IMG/VR virus record: IMGVR_UViG_3300030329_003938
Location: 1-28,399 of that record
From: a virus
Length of the DNA stretch: 28,399 nt
Reading direction: 5' to 3' (one strand)
Position 1 is the first letter of the stretch. Every line of letters begins with the position of its first letter. The notes under the pieces are model-generated. The model did no database searches. It saw only the letters and a list, made by a program, of their open reading frames with translations, and was not told where the DNA came from. The position numbers and the translations under genes were made by a program. Of the stretch, positions 7,391 to 15,672 are shown in pieces.

Positions 7391-8686
7391 ATGAAAGCAC
7401 TTTTTCCCAGACAAAAGGGGACTTGGGCGTTTTTTGTAGAAAAACTAGCCGAAGGAACCAATACAATTGATACATCCAGCGTTGGAACCGGAAAGACTGT
7501 CGTTGCCGCCGCGATAGCAGAAACCCTTGGATGCCCTGTAGCGGTAATATGCCCGAAAGCCGTTATTCCTGCTTGGGAGCGGGAACTGGAAGAGTTTGGC
7601 GTTAAACCTATTTTCGTCCTGAATTACGAGAAGATACGGACGGGGGGAACGCCCCACATGAGCAAGCGGGGCAAGATGATAATGGCGTGGAATCTGCCAA
7701 AGAACACCCTGGTATTCGTTGATGAGATTCACAAGTGTAAAGGCCCATACACACAAAACTGCCAACTGGTTATATCCTTAGTGCAGCAGGGCTACCGTAT
7801 ACACGGCATGAGTGCTACTGCTTGCGAGAACCCCACAGAGATGCGCTCAATAGGTTTCATGCTGGGGTTGCACGGGTTGAACAAGACCGGTAACGGTAAA
7901 AGCTCTTGGTATCGCTGGATGAAAGAAAACGGGTGCGCTCAAGATCGCTGGAAGCAGTGGAGACTGCTGAGTCGTGCTAAACTGTCTGATGTTAAAGATT
8001 CTATCTACGGTGTAACCGGAAAGAAACTAACGGTGGAAGACTTCCCTGACAGCTTTCGGGACAACAGGGTTTTTGTAGAGCCTGTTGAGTTTGGTGGTGC
8101 AAAGAAGATTATCAAGGCATACGACGAACTGGGTATCACCCCTGCTATCGTCCAAGAGTATATCGAGAATGGAACTGTAACAGACAATGAGCATGTATTA
8201 GTCAACTTGTTGAGAGCTAGACAACTTGCTGAGTCCTTCAAAACGCCAGACATTGCGGAAATGGCGGAAGACCTAGTCGGCCAGGGCAACTCTGTCGTTA
8301 TGTTCGTTAACTTCAGGGAAACCGTGGAAGCCCTGTGCGAGAAGCTGCATAAGTGCTACCGGATCGAGGGAGGTCAATCAGCAAAGGAGAGGCAACAGGT
8401 TGTGGACGCTTTCCAAAATGACGACATACACCTCCTGGCTGTGAACATCGCGGCAGGGGGAACCGGTCTCTCCCTGCATGATATCAACGGCAAGAGACCC
8501 CGTATTTCCCTCATAAGCCCGTCCTTCTCTGCCAAGGATCACTTGCAGACGTTGGGGCGTATTCACCGCAACGGGGCTAAATCTGATGCCATACAGAAGA
8601 TTCTGGTCGCTGCTGATTCCATTGAGGAAGCAGTGATGAAGTCAATAAAACGCAAGCTCAAAAACCTAGAAGCACTACACGGATAA
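7391..8686 (+). CDS. SNF2-like superfamily 2 helicase/ATPase
   Basis: 431 residues, a compact SF2 enzyme with both RecA lobes. Lobe one has Walker A VGTGKT (31-36), motif Ia around VICPKAVIPAW (52-62), motif II DEIH (111-114) and motif III SAT (141-143). Lobe two has VVMFVNFRETVEAL (motif IV), GGTGLSLHD (motif V) and QTLGRIHRNG (motif VI), the last two close to SNF2-family patterns. It would remodel or unwind DNA using ATP, perhaps in replication fork restart or recombination with the neighbouring nucleases. The ATG at 7391 follows a 42-base gap and has no Shine-Dalgarno. No extra nuclease or zinc domain is fused to it. Confidence 0.93.
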   Translation: MKALFPRQKGTWAFFVEKLAEGTNTIDTSSVGTGKTVVAAAIAETLGCPVAVICPKAVIPAWERELEEFGVKPIFVLNYEKIRTGGTPHMSKRGKMIMAWNLPKNTLVFVDEIHKCKGPYTQNCQLVISLVQQGYRIHGMSATACENPTEMRSIGFMLGLHGLNKTGNGKSSWYRWMKENGCAQDRWKQWRLLSRAKLSDVKDSIYGVTGKKLTVEDFPDSFRDNRVFVEPVEFGGAKKIIKAYDELGITPAIVQEYIENGTVTDNEHVLVNLLRARQLAESFKTPDIAEMAEDLVGQGNSVVMFVNFRETVEALCEKLHKCYRIEGGQSAKERQQVVDAFQNDDIHLLAVNIAAGGTGLSLHDINGKRPRISLISPSFSAKDHLQTLGRIHRNGAKSDAIQKILVAADSIEEAVMKSIKRKLKNLEALHG

Positions 8687-8689
8687 TTT

Positions 8690-8760
8690 AGGCTTTAGGA
8701 CTAGAGCCGTAAGAGAACTACGGACACAGCTTGAGTTCTGGCATTGAACACCTGAAGCCT
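8690..8760 (+). ncRNA. Possible structured RNA element between helicase and nuclease genes
   Basis: In the 85-base gap, AGGCTTTAGG (8690-8699) can pair with CCTGAAGCCT (8751-8760) over ten bases with one G-U. Inside it, CCGTA (8707-8711) pairs with TACGG (8719-8723) around a seven-base loop, and GTTC (8735-8738) pairs with GAAC (8746-8749) around a seven-base loop. This is a three-helix junction by eye. It is not a tRNA. It could regulate translation of the nuclease gene, which starts 12 bases later, or be chance. Confidence 0.3.
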
Positions 8761-8771
8761 GCCTATTTAAA

Positions 8772-9890
8772 ATGAAAGACACACCAGACCACACCAGTAG
8801 AGACCACGCTGAATTCTCACCATCTAGCCTCAAGTATGTAGCCGCATGTTCCGGTTACAACGGGCGTTCGGGGACGAGTGCTGCCGCTGAGAAAGGCACA
8901 CGCATCCATGAAGCTCTGGAAGTGCGTGACCCTTCCGCGCTCCATGACGAGGAGGAGGTCGAGATATATGAGGAGACCTGTCGCATGGAGGACAATTTCC
9001 TGGCATCCATAATCGGAGACGCTGAGAACAAGGAATACCATGAGATTCAGGTCGATGTGGAATTGGATGGCACAAGCACCTGGGGAACCTGTGACCGTCT
9101 TACCACGTTTGGTGACACGGCAATCATGGGCGACTACAAGACAGGTATCAGCATCATCGACGAACCGGAGAAAAACTGGCAGGCGAAGACGTATACGATT
9201 GGGGCTTTCCAGAAGTTCCCTGACCTCAAGAAGATTATCTTTGTATTTTATATCCCTGTCCGTGGGGAAGTCCTGCACGGGGAGTTCAAGCGCGGTGACT
9301 TACCCAGGCTTATCAAGGAAGTATCTGATGTAATCAAGGCAGGTGAGAAGATACGCCCCCTTTGGGAAGAAGGCGCACCTGAACTAGGTGATCTATCACC
9401 TAACGTGAACTGCCGATTCTGTGCATATGAGGACAAATGCCCTGCGCTGGGTGCTATTGCATTTGAGGTAGCCAAGAGGGTGTCAGAAAACACACTGCCG
9501 GATGTGGATATCTCTGACCCTGACAACCCTGAGACCCTGGAACAACTGTGGCCTATCGCAAAGATCGTGACGAACTGGGCTACGCGCATCAGGGCGAAGG
9601 CTGTGGCAATGGCTAGGGATGGCACGGAGTTCCCGTCCCTGAGATTACGCTCTATGGGCGCGTCTCGTAAATGCAATGACAATACACAACTATTGGATAT
9701 CGCTGCACAATTTAACCTACCCCAGGAAGAAATAATTAAATTAGCCAACTTTCCCTTGAAAAAAGTATCAGAGGCTGTAGGTAAAGCAGCCCCTGATGGG
9801 GAAAAGGGTCGTATGGCTCAAGAATTTATGGACGCTGCTGAAGCAGCAGAAATAATAGACACATCAGATACGCGATATACGCTGACCTGA
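8772..9890 (+). CDS. RecB/Cas4-like PD-(D/E)XK nuclease (DUF2800-type)
   Basis: 372 residues. The nuclease core is complete: H46 in GTRIHEALE, D108 in WGTCDRL, then D121 and K123 in GDYKTG, and Q137 on the following helix with Y141. Four cysteines, C26 near the N-terminus (AACSG) and C214, C217 and C223 (NCRFCAYEDKC), match the iron-sulfur cluster arrangement of Cas4 and AddB-type nucleases. The enzyme would degrade or resect DNA ends as a phage exonuclease for recombination. The architecture and length fit what I know as DUF2800-type phage proteins. It follows a helicase and precedes an unknown protein in the position often held by a single-strand binding or annealing partner. The last 130 residues are helical and unassigned. 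Confidence 0.85.
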   Translation: MKDTPDHTSRDHAEFSPSSLKYVAACSGYNGRSGTSAAAEKGTRIHEALEVRDPSALHDEEEVEIYEETCRMEDNFLASIIGDAENKEYHEIQVDVELDGTSTWGTCDRLTTFGDTAIMGDYKTGISIIDEPEKNWQAKTYTIGAFQKFPDLKKIIFVFYIPVRGEVLHGEFKRGDLPRLIKEVSDVIKAGEKIRPLWEEGAPELGDLSPNVNCRFCAYEDKCPALGAIAFEVAKRVSENTLPDVDISDPDNPETLEQLWPIAKIVTNWATRIRAKAVAMARDGTEFPSLRLRSMGASRKCNDNTQLLDIAAQFNLPQEEIIKLANFPLKKVSEAVGKAAPDGEKGRMAQEFMDAAEAAEIIDTSDTRYTLT

Positions 9891-9924
9891 TTCATTCAAA
9901 ATAGTAAAATACACAAAATAACAA

Positions 9925-10590
9925 ATGCCTAAAACAAAGGAAAAAAAGGAAGAAATCGTCGAAGTGAACACTGGAGTAGCTATTCCAGTAGAAAGCAATC
10001 TTGAATTCAGGATTGATCCTGACGACATCAACATCCCCTATTTCGCTATCAAGTCTGCTTTGTCGCAGTATGATGCCGGTGAACTGGGGGACTTAGTAGT
10101 AGACAAAACCCATGTCGTTGCAAAAGCAGGCAACCCTGTTGAAGTCAGTATTCTCAAGATGATCAAGGGCTGGGAAGAAGACGTTAAGTTCGGTGAGCCA
10201 AAGGAGCGTGTTTACTCCAAAGAGGCGCGTGACGACCTTGCAGAACGCAAAGGTGTGCCAGTAGAAAAACTGAAGGAATTTGCGGAGATTACATTCGCGA
10301 TTGAAAAGCCTGAAGATGGTGACGATGGAGCTTATCCATTTCCCATCGGAGATAAATTCTACACTGTCGGTGTCCTTACCGTTAAGAACTACGCATTCGT
10401 AAATACCTACATGCGTGTAACCACTTTAGCACGATTTAACCCAAACATGGCACTGGGTGACAAGAAGTGGAAGCTGACCGTCAACCATGTCCAGGGTAAG
10501 CACAACGATTGGTGGCAGCCGGAACTTGCTGTGACTCAGGAGGACTCTCCCCAGGCTATCATCGACTTCGTTGCATCCTTCAATTCTTAA
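9925..10590 (+). CDS. Unknown protein, candidate ssDNA-binding or recombination partner
   Basis: 221 residues. The N-terminus is Lys/Glu-rich (PKTKEKKEEIVE), followed by a mixed alpha/beta body with many aromatics and hydrophobics in the last 80 residues (GDKFYTVGVLTVKNYAFVN, then KWKLTVNHVQG and WWQPELAV). I see no nuclease, ATPase or HTH motif and no membrane segment. It sits directly after the RecB-like nuclease, where many phages carry a single-strand DNA-binding or annealing protein, so I infer a DNA-binding role without sequence proof. The ATG is preceded by an A-rich leader (ACACAAAATAACAA) with no Shine-Dalgarno. Confidence 0.8.
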   Translation: MPKTKEKKEEIVEVNTGVAIPVESNLEFRIDPDDINIPYFAIKSALSQYDAGELGDLVVDKTHVVAKAGNPVEVSILKMIKGWEEDVKFGEPKERVYSKEARDDLAERKGVPVEKLKEFAEITFAIEKPEDGDDGAYPFPIGDKFYTVGVLTVKNYAFVNTYMRVTTLARFNPNMALGDKKWKLTVNHVQGKHNDWWQPELAVTQEDSPQAIIDFVASFNS

Positions 10591-10594
10591 AAAG

Positions 10595-10801
10595 ATGCCT
10601 AATTCAGAAGAAGAAATTGTAGTGATCGAGGGGGAACTTACCTTGGCTGAACAGCTTATTGGCGAGGTTACCGAAAAGATCGAGGAACTGGGGAAACAGA
10701 GGGAACGCCTGGTCGTTCTTTCCTCCGTGTTTACGAAGTCTTTGAAAGACCTTCGGGATAATCCGGTGCAGGCTGCACTGGATATTGAAAGCGAGAAGTA
10801 A
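10595..10801 (+). CDS. Small coiled-coil hypothetical protein
   Basis: 68 residues from the ATG at 10595; a longer frame from a TTG at 10571 would overlap the previous gene and is less likely. The sequence is acidic and helical with heptad-like leucines (ELTLAEQLIGEVTEKIEEL), so a short coiled coil is probable. No domain is recognised. It starts four bases after the upstream stop, is the last gene before a structured gap with a probable terminator, and may therefore close the first replication transcript. Confidence 0.75.
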   Translation: MPNSEEEIVVIEGELTLAEQLIGEVTEKIEELGKQRERLVVLSSVFTKSLKDLRDNPVQAALDIESEK

Positions 10802-10812
10802 TTCAAATCCAC

Positions 10813-10864
10813 GGCGATACGGGGCTTTATCGTTTTGGCCTTAACTCGCCTGCCGCTCCAGCGG
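10813..10864 (+). other. Structured leader segment before the polymerase gene
   Basis: Two stem options lie ahead of the terminator hairpin: GGCGA (10813-10817) with TCGCC (10846-10850), competing with CGATA (10815-10819) with TATCG (10828-10832), and then GCCGC (10852-10856) with GCGGC (10861-10865), which shares its last base with the terminator stem. Such mutually exclusive helices are typical of attenuators, but no ligand or leader peptide is recognised. Confidence 0.35.
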
Positions 10865-10910
10865 CACTGAGGTCTTACGCTTTCTTCCTCAGTGTCGTTG
10901 GGGCTTTTTT
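10865..10910 (+). terminator. Probable intrinsic terminator or attenuator before the polymerase gene
   Basis: CACTGAGG (10865-10872) pairs perfectly with CCTCAGTG (10887-10894) around a 14-base loop, and a GTTGGGGC stretch leads into T6 at 10905-10910. The T run ends at the base before ATG 10911. The ten-base gap between stem and T run is longer than in a canonical terminator, so strength is uncertain. Confidence 0.5.
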
Positions 10911-12707
10911 ATGTGCATAATTATGGCTGAAAAGCACCCGATAGACAGAAGCACTTACGCGGTAGACTTTGAAACCTACTACGACAAAAACTGTTCCATT
11001 AAAACTTTAGGGACATTGGGTTATTTTTCGCACCCCGATTTTGACGCTTACATGGTGTCAGTAGTGGGAGATGAGGGAACCCATTTTGTGGGAGACCCGA
11101 AAGTTTTTGATTGGTCACTTCTTAACGGGCATACAGTCCTTTCGCACAACGCATCCTTCGATGAGACGCTTTACTTGTTCGGTGTAACTAAAGGGTGGTG
11201 GCCGGAATTAAATCCGGCTGAGTGGCACTGCACGGCAGACCTGGCCGCCTTTTGTGGCTTACCACGATCACTAAAAGGGGCTACAGGAGAATTATTCAAC
11301 CTGGAAGTATCTAAGGAGACTCGTAACAACATGTTAGGTAAGCGGTGGGGCGACATGTCTACAGAGTTTAAACAGGAGGTCAGTGACTACGCCCTAAAAG
11401 ACTCAGAACTTTGTTTGAAACTTTGGCAGGAACTAAAGCACAAATGGCCGCAGCAAGAGAGGGATATAAGTAGCACCAACAGGAGGTGTGTCCAAAGGGG
11501 CATACCGATTGATATAAATCTGTTGAAACACCAGCAGGAAAATGTATCGCAAAGACTTTTCAAAGCAGAGAACTGCATCCCCTGGATAAACGATTTTCCA
11601 CCCCTTTCCCGAAAAGCGTTTAATGAAGAGTGCCGAAAAGTGGGCATTGAACCACCGGCAAGCCTAGCTCTCTCAAGCGAAGAGGCAAACGAATGGATAT
11701 GCGTCCACGGCAAAGACTACCCTTGGATTGAGGCTGTCCGCGACTACAGGCGTATCAATGCATTAAAACGTAAATTGGAGAGCTTCGATTACGCTACAAT
11801 GTCAGATGACCGTTATTATGGCGGATTAATGTATATGGGGGCGCATACTGGACGCTTTAGTGGCAGCGGGGGAAATTTAAATTTGCAAAATTTACCAAGG
11901 GGAGAAATGTTCGGTGCTAATCTTAGGCATCTCGTTAGCCCAAAGAAAGGTAAGAAACTTATCGTAGCGGACTTATCTCAAATTGAGGTTCGCACTTTGT
12001 GCTGGCTGGCAGAAGACCAGGTGACCCTGGAAGAAATCAAGAAGTCAGATGACATTTATGAGGCGTTTGCAGTCCGGTTCGGGAAGTGGGATTACGCAAA
12101 GGGGTCATTAAAAGACAAGGACTCCAGGCTACGGCACATGGTCAAAACGATGGTTCTTGGATGCGGCTACGGGGCTTCTGCCAAAAAATTTGCCCTGATC
12201 TCAGGGATGTCTCTGATGGACGCACAATCGGCTGTGAGCCTGTATAGAAACAAACTACAAAAGGTTGTAGCACTGTGGAACAAGCTGCAACGTGATATGC
12301 ATGTAGCATACGCACAAAACAAAGAGTTTAAATTAAGCCTTCCATCTGGCAGAACTTTAAATTACGGAAAAGTAACTACCGCTTTGCACGGAGGTAGGCG
12401 TAACTACATAGCTATGCTTACCAAAGGATCAAAGAAGATACCAATAAGACTTTGGGGTGGGCTGTTAGCGGAAAATATATCTCAGGCACTTGCCAGGGAT
12501 ATCTTCGCAGACATGCTCCTCCGCATCGACGCAAAAGACATAAACGTCATTTTTCATGTGCATGACGAGTTTGTGATCGAAGCAGAAGAATCAGAGGCAG
12601 ATAACGTCCTGAAACAGGTAATAGAAAGCATGTCAAAAGCTCCTGGCTGGATACCGGATATCCCGCTGGCAGCAGAAGGCAAAATACTAGAGAGATACGA
12701 AAAATGA
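10911..12707 (+). CDS. Family A DNA polymerase with 3'-5' exonuclease
   Basis: 598 residues, the length of T7-like and marine podovirus polymerases. The N-terminal proofreading domain shows Exo I DFE (D19, E21), Exo II around HNASFDETL (D84) and Exo III DYALKDSE (Y160, D164). The polymerase domain shows TGRFSG with NLQNLPRG (313-331), motif A VADLSQIEVR (D354), motif B RHMVKTMVLGCGYG (K412, Y420, G421) and motif C HVHDE (H551, D552, E553). All catalytic residues are present, so it should replicate phage DNA with proofreading. Two in-frame starts exist: ATG 10911, directly after a T6 run, and ATG 10923 (MAEKHP); the second may be the true one. Its end overlaps the primase gene by four bases (ATGA). 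Confidence 0.97.
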   Translation: MCIIMAEKHPIDRSTYAVDFETYYDKNCSIKTLGTLGYFSHPDFDAYMVSVVGDEGTHFVGDPKVFDWSLLNGHTVLSHNASFDETLYLFGVTKGWWPELNPAEWHCTADLAAFCGLPRSLKGATGELFNLEVSKETRNNMLGKRWGDMSTEFKQEVSDYALKDSELCLKLWQELKHKWPQQERDISSTNRRCVQRGIPIDINLLKHQQENVSQRLFKAENCIPWINDFPPLSRKAFNEECRKVGIEPPASLALSSEEANEWICVHGKDYPWIEAVRDYRRINALKRKLESFDYATMSDDRYYGGLMYMGAHTGRFSGSGGNLNLQNLPRGEMFGANLRHLVSPKKGKKLIVADLSQIEVRTLCWLAEDQVTLEEIKKSDDIYEAFAVRFGKWDYAKGSLKDKDSRLRHMVKTMVLGCGYGASAKKFALISGMSLMDAQSAVSLYRNKLQKVVALWNKLQRDMHVAYAQNKEFKLSLPSGRTLNYGKVTTALHGGRRNYIAMLTKGSKKIPIRLWGGLLAENISQALARDIFADMLLRIDAKDINVIFHVHDEFVIEAEESEADNVLKQVIESMSKAPGWIPDIPLAAEGKILERYEK

Positions 12708-14881
12708 GATACCGGTTCATTAAAAACCTTAAAGAAACAAAAACGACTAAAGCGGACTCCCTTTACTCCAAGAAGGTTAGTAAACCGAAGTTTGCATCAA
12801 AAGCTAAGTATAGAGAGTGGTGTGCAGAACCTACGACAGACCATATCTTTTATAGCTTATGTGAGGGCGATAACCCCAATGTCCGCATTAGTAATGACAA
12901 TCCAGTTAATGCGGTCAACGGATTTGCAGCCGACTATGACGCACCCGTTGATTGGGATGTAGTCGATAAACTGATACAAACTCAATGTAAGGAATATCTT
13001 CCCACTTGGAGGACGCGCACACAATCAGGGTATATACGTTTGGTGTGGGTATTTGAAAATCGCCTGCCTATTACCCCTGATATGTATGATGCCTTTGTTA
13101 AGAGGCTTTCTACACAAATAGGTATTGAGCGTATATTTGCTGGGTTTGATACTTCGTCATACAAAGCGAGTCAGTATTTTGAGATAGGCGAGGATTGGGT
13201 CAAGACAGGCGATCTGTTGCCAAAAGCTATTTACCGGACGGCACTGATGAAAGCTGCTGGGGATAAACCGCCTCAGTCTTCGGATACCTCAATTCCCATC
13301 GACGTTGTTGGAGAACAGGTTCATAAAAAATTCCCAAACAGATGGGAGGGCGAATTTACAATTGGAGCAAGGGGGCCGCTGTTTTGGGTTGATGACGGTG
13401 TAGAGAGGGAGGGCTGCCAGGTGGTCGATGAGGGGATGATTTGTTATTCTGACAGGGCTGGGAAGGGGTTTGTATCCTGGAAAGAGATATTTGGGTCAAA
13501 ATTTGTAGAGGACTATGAAACCCAAAAGATGGGGAGTTTGCTGGATCAATATTGGTTCAATGGAAAAATGCATTACAAACTCTTACACGGGTCAGCACAA
13601 CAGATACCCAAGGATCAATTGTGTATGGAACTCAGGAAGGCTGGGTTCTCACCACGACCAAAAAGAGGGCAACCGCTATCAGAAATGGAGAATGCTTTAC
13701 TGGCTATAGCAAATGAGAACAGGATTGACGAAGTCGCTCCTGTTGTGTTTAGCAACGATAGGGTGGTGGAATACAACAGTCACCGGATTCTTAACAACGC
13801 TAATATCAATCCTGTTGAGCCAGCAGAAGATGGCGACCCCTCCAAATGGCCCTTCCTTCATGGCTGGCTATCTCAGTTGTTTGCTGACGATAAGATCGAC
13901 ACGGTTACTTATTTTTACGCATGGATGAAGAGATTCTACGAGGCCGTTCTTAACAGGGAACCTGCCCAGGGACATGCTCTCCTTTTAGTGGGGGCGACCA
14001 ACAAAGGCAAAAGCCTGCTATCAAACAGGGTAATCAGTGCGCTGGTTGGTGGGTTTGCTGACGCATCGGACTATCTTAGTGGGCAAACAAACTTCAACAA
14101 GGACTTAGCCAGGGTCGCCGCCTGGGTAATTGATGACACAACATCAGCAGCGTCCTTCCAAGACCAAAGGAGGGCAACGGAGTTAATCAAGAAATGCGTA
14201 GCCAACCCTAGAATAGAATATCACGCGAAGTATGTGGATGCCGTCACCATTCCCTGGACGGGGCGCGTTGTCCTGTCTCTTAACATGGACGCAAACAGCC
14301 TGTCAGTTATTCCCGCCCTCGACTCAAGTAATAAGGACAAGTTGATGGCTCTGCGAGTCTCAAAGAAGGCATCCAGTAAATTCCCTCCCAACGCCGTTCT
14401 TGAAGAGACTATACGGGAAGAACTCCCCCACTTTGCGCGTTGGCTACTTGATTGGGAAGTCCCTAAAGAAGTCAAGGGGGATGCACGTTTTGGCATTGCT
14501 TCTTATATTGACCGTAAGATTGAGTCAGCAGCTTACGACAATTCAAGCCGTTCTACCGTGGCTGAACTGGTTGAGTTCTTTGTTAAACGCGCAAGAGACC
14601 ACTACACAGAACCGGCGTGGAGAGGAACCCTTACAGAGTTTCAAGGGTGCATACACCTCTTCAATAACGGTAGGAACATTGGTGTGTCCGGTAATATGGA
14701 GTTTGTGCGGAGGGGGTTCCTCGTCTTAGAGGAGACAAGTAAGGGGAACAAAAACTCACGGCCAATCAAATCAATAGGGTCAGGGCAAGGTAAAACTTGG
14801 GAAATTGACCTCAATGAAAAGTATGATATAGATAAAAGCAGCCCGATTATAGAAAAAGAGACGGCTGATGCTCATGACTAA
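12704..14881 (+). CDS. Primase-helicase, primase-like domain plus SF3-type helicase
   Basis: 725 residues. The N-terminal third carries a primase/polymerase-like pattern: NAVNGFAADYDAP with D77 and D79, then TQSGYIRLVWVFE near 107-118. The C-terminal half has a helicase of the SF3/D5-like kind: Walker A GATNKGKS near 429-436, an acidic Walker B AAWVIDDTT near 473-480, and a sensor Asn in VVLSLNMD near 525-532. It would prime and unwind DNA ahead of the adjacent polymerase. It overlaps the polymerase stop by four bases, so both are probably made at matched levels. Its own stop lies 14 bases inside the next gene. No zinc ribbon of T7 gp4 type is visible, so this is a different primase-helicase class. 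Confidence 0.85.
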   Translation: MRYRFIKNLKETKTTKADSLYSKKVSKPKFASKAKYREWCAEPTTDHIFYSLCEGDNPNVRISNDNPVNAVNGFAADYDAPVDWDVVDKLIQTQCKEYLPTWRTRTQSGYIRLVWVFENRLPITPDMYDAFVKRLSTQIGIERIFAGFDTSSYKASQYFEIGEDWVKTGDLLPKAIYRTALMKAAGDKPPQSSDTSIPIDVVGEQVHKKFPNRWEGEFTIGARGPLFWVDDGVEREGCQVVDEGMICYSDRAGKGFVSWKEIFGSKFVEDYETQKMGSLLDQYWFNGKMHYKLLHGSAQQIPKDQLCMELRKAGFSPRPKRGQPLSEMENALLAIANENRIDEVAPVVFSNDRVVEYNSHRILNNANINPVEPAEDGDPSKWPFLHGWLSQLFADDKIDTVTYFYAWMKRFYEAVLNREPAQGHALLLVGATNKGKSLLSNRVISALVGGFADASDYLSGQTNFNKDLARVAAWVIDDTTSAASFQDQRRATELIKKCVANPRIEYHAKYVDAVTIPWTGRVVLSLNMDANSLSVIPALDSSNKDKLMALRVSKKASSKFPPNAVLEETIREELPHFARWLLDWEVPKEVKGDARFGIASYIDRKIESAAYDNSSRSTVAELVEFFVKRARDHYTEPAWRGTLTEFQGCIHLFNNGRNIGVSGNMEFVRRGFLVLEETSKGNKNSRPIKSIGSGQGKTWEIDLNEKYDIDKSSPIIEKETADAHD

Positions 14882-15137
14882 AGAAGAAATCGAGGAGTTC
14901 CTTGACGAAGCTATCGGTAGAGACGCAGCAGATGTATTTCTACTTGATGGGTTTGAGCGAGCGTTTATCGGTGCTTCTGTTGACCCTCCCAGGGCTATTT
15001 ACAGCATAGAAACTTGCATCAAGATTCTAACCAGACGGGGCATGAGCCGGGAGGATGCAGAAGATTACTTTTGGGAAGACGTAGCGGGGGCATGTTTAGA
15101 AGAAAGCTCTCCGCTTTTTATATACGCGCTTACTTAA
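14868..15137 (+). CDS. Small unknown protein, AFIG family (copy 2)
   Basis: 89 acidic residues, start ATG 14868 or 14874. The core reads GFERAFIGASVDPPRAIYS, then ETCIKILTRRGMSREDAEDYF, ending with SSPLFIYAL. It shares the ordered motifs of the 90-residue gene at 6380 (AFIG, P-x-A-x-Y-S, Ile/Leu helix, S-x-E/D-D-A, TPVF/SPLF), so the pair are paralogs standing at both ends of the replication operon. The function is unknown. It overlaps the primase-helicase by 14 bases and its last eight bases overlap the end of the convergent nuclease gene. Confidence 0.85.
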   Translation: MLMTKEEIEEFLDEAIGRDAADVFLLDGFERAFIGASVDPPRAIYSIETCIKILTRRGMSREDAEDYFWEDVAGACLEESSPLFIYALT

Positions 15138-15669
15138 ACTGATCGGGAGGGTTTAATTGATCTATGGTTAGCTGGTATCCATTAGATTTAAATACGAAGC
15201 CTGAATCCTCTTGATCCCCCACTTTTCTATATTTGGCCTCGTCTATAAGAGTGTATGAAGGTAGCCAACCCACCAGGAACACATAGGACAAGTCACGCCT
15301 TACACGGGTAAAGAAGTAAACATCGTTCTCAGGAACCTCTATTTTCTTTGTGTTTACAAAGGCACTGAATTCCGGTTTGGGTCGCCCGCTACACACCTTA
15401 GACTTAACCTCTACTTTCTGCTTTTTATACACTATATCAAAAAAGCGTTCCTCGTTCCCCACATACCGGCTACGGGGCAAATATGCGTTTACGGCAATCT
15501 CTCCCAGGCATCCAGTTAGGTTACCCATGCCCTTCATATATGAGCCAGGGAGGATGCCCATAGCGCATGACCTCTGGTGAGCTAACGATATGTCCTCACT
15601 GGAGGGTGTAAATATGACAATATCTTTGTCGTGCTTGAACCGCTTTCTTCCTCTGCGTGGGCGGCTCAC
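15130..15669 (-). CDS. PD-(D/E)XK-fold endonuclease
   Basis: 179 residues. The nuclease pattern is visible: E57 in GCLGEIAV on the first helix, D78 in FFDIVY, and E87-x-K89 in KVEVKSK, followed by a strand (VYFFTRV) and a hydrophobic segment (YVFLVGWLP). The first 15 residues are very basic (SRPRRGRKRFKH) and probably touch DNA. This is the fold of many small phage restriction-like and junction-cleaving nucleases; the exact substrate cannot be read. The start is GTG at 15669, three bases after the lysozyme stop. Unlike the other DNA-metabolism genes it is on the minus strand at the end of the lysis operon, so it is probably expressed late, perhaps in debranching DNA for packaging. Confidence 0.78.
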   Translation of the reverse strand: MSRPRRGRKRFKHDKDIVIFTPSSEDISLAHQRSCAMGILPGSYMKGMGNLTGCLGEIAVNAYLPRSRYVGNEERFFDIVYKKQKVEVKSKVCSGRPKPEFSAFVNTKKIEVPENDVYFFTRVRRDLSYVFLVGWLPSYTLIDEAKYRKVGDQEDSGFVFKSNGYQLTIDQLNPPDQFK

Positions 15670-15672
15670 GGC

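Noticed and set aside
8690-8760. tRNA gene
   Set aside because: The fold has a five-base stem with a seven-base loop, but the loop lacks T33, the T-loop TTCRA consensus is absent, and the closing stem is ten rather than seven bases.
10911-10922. Secure use of ATG 10911 as polymerase start
   Set aside because: The codon abuts a T6 terminator-like run and adds only four residues (MCII) before the more natural ATG 10923, so it is kept only as the outer limit.
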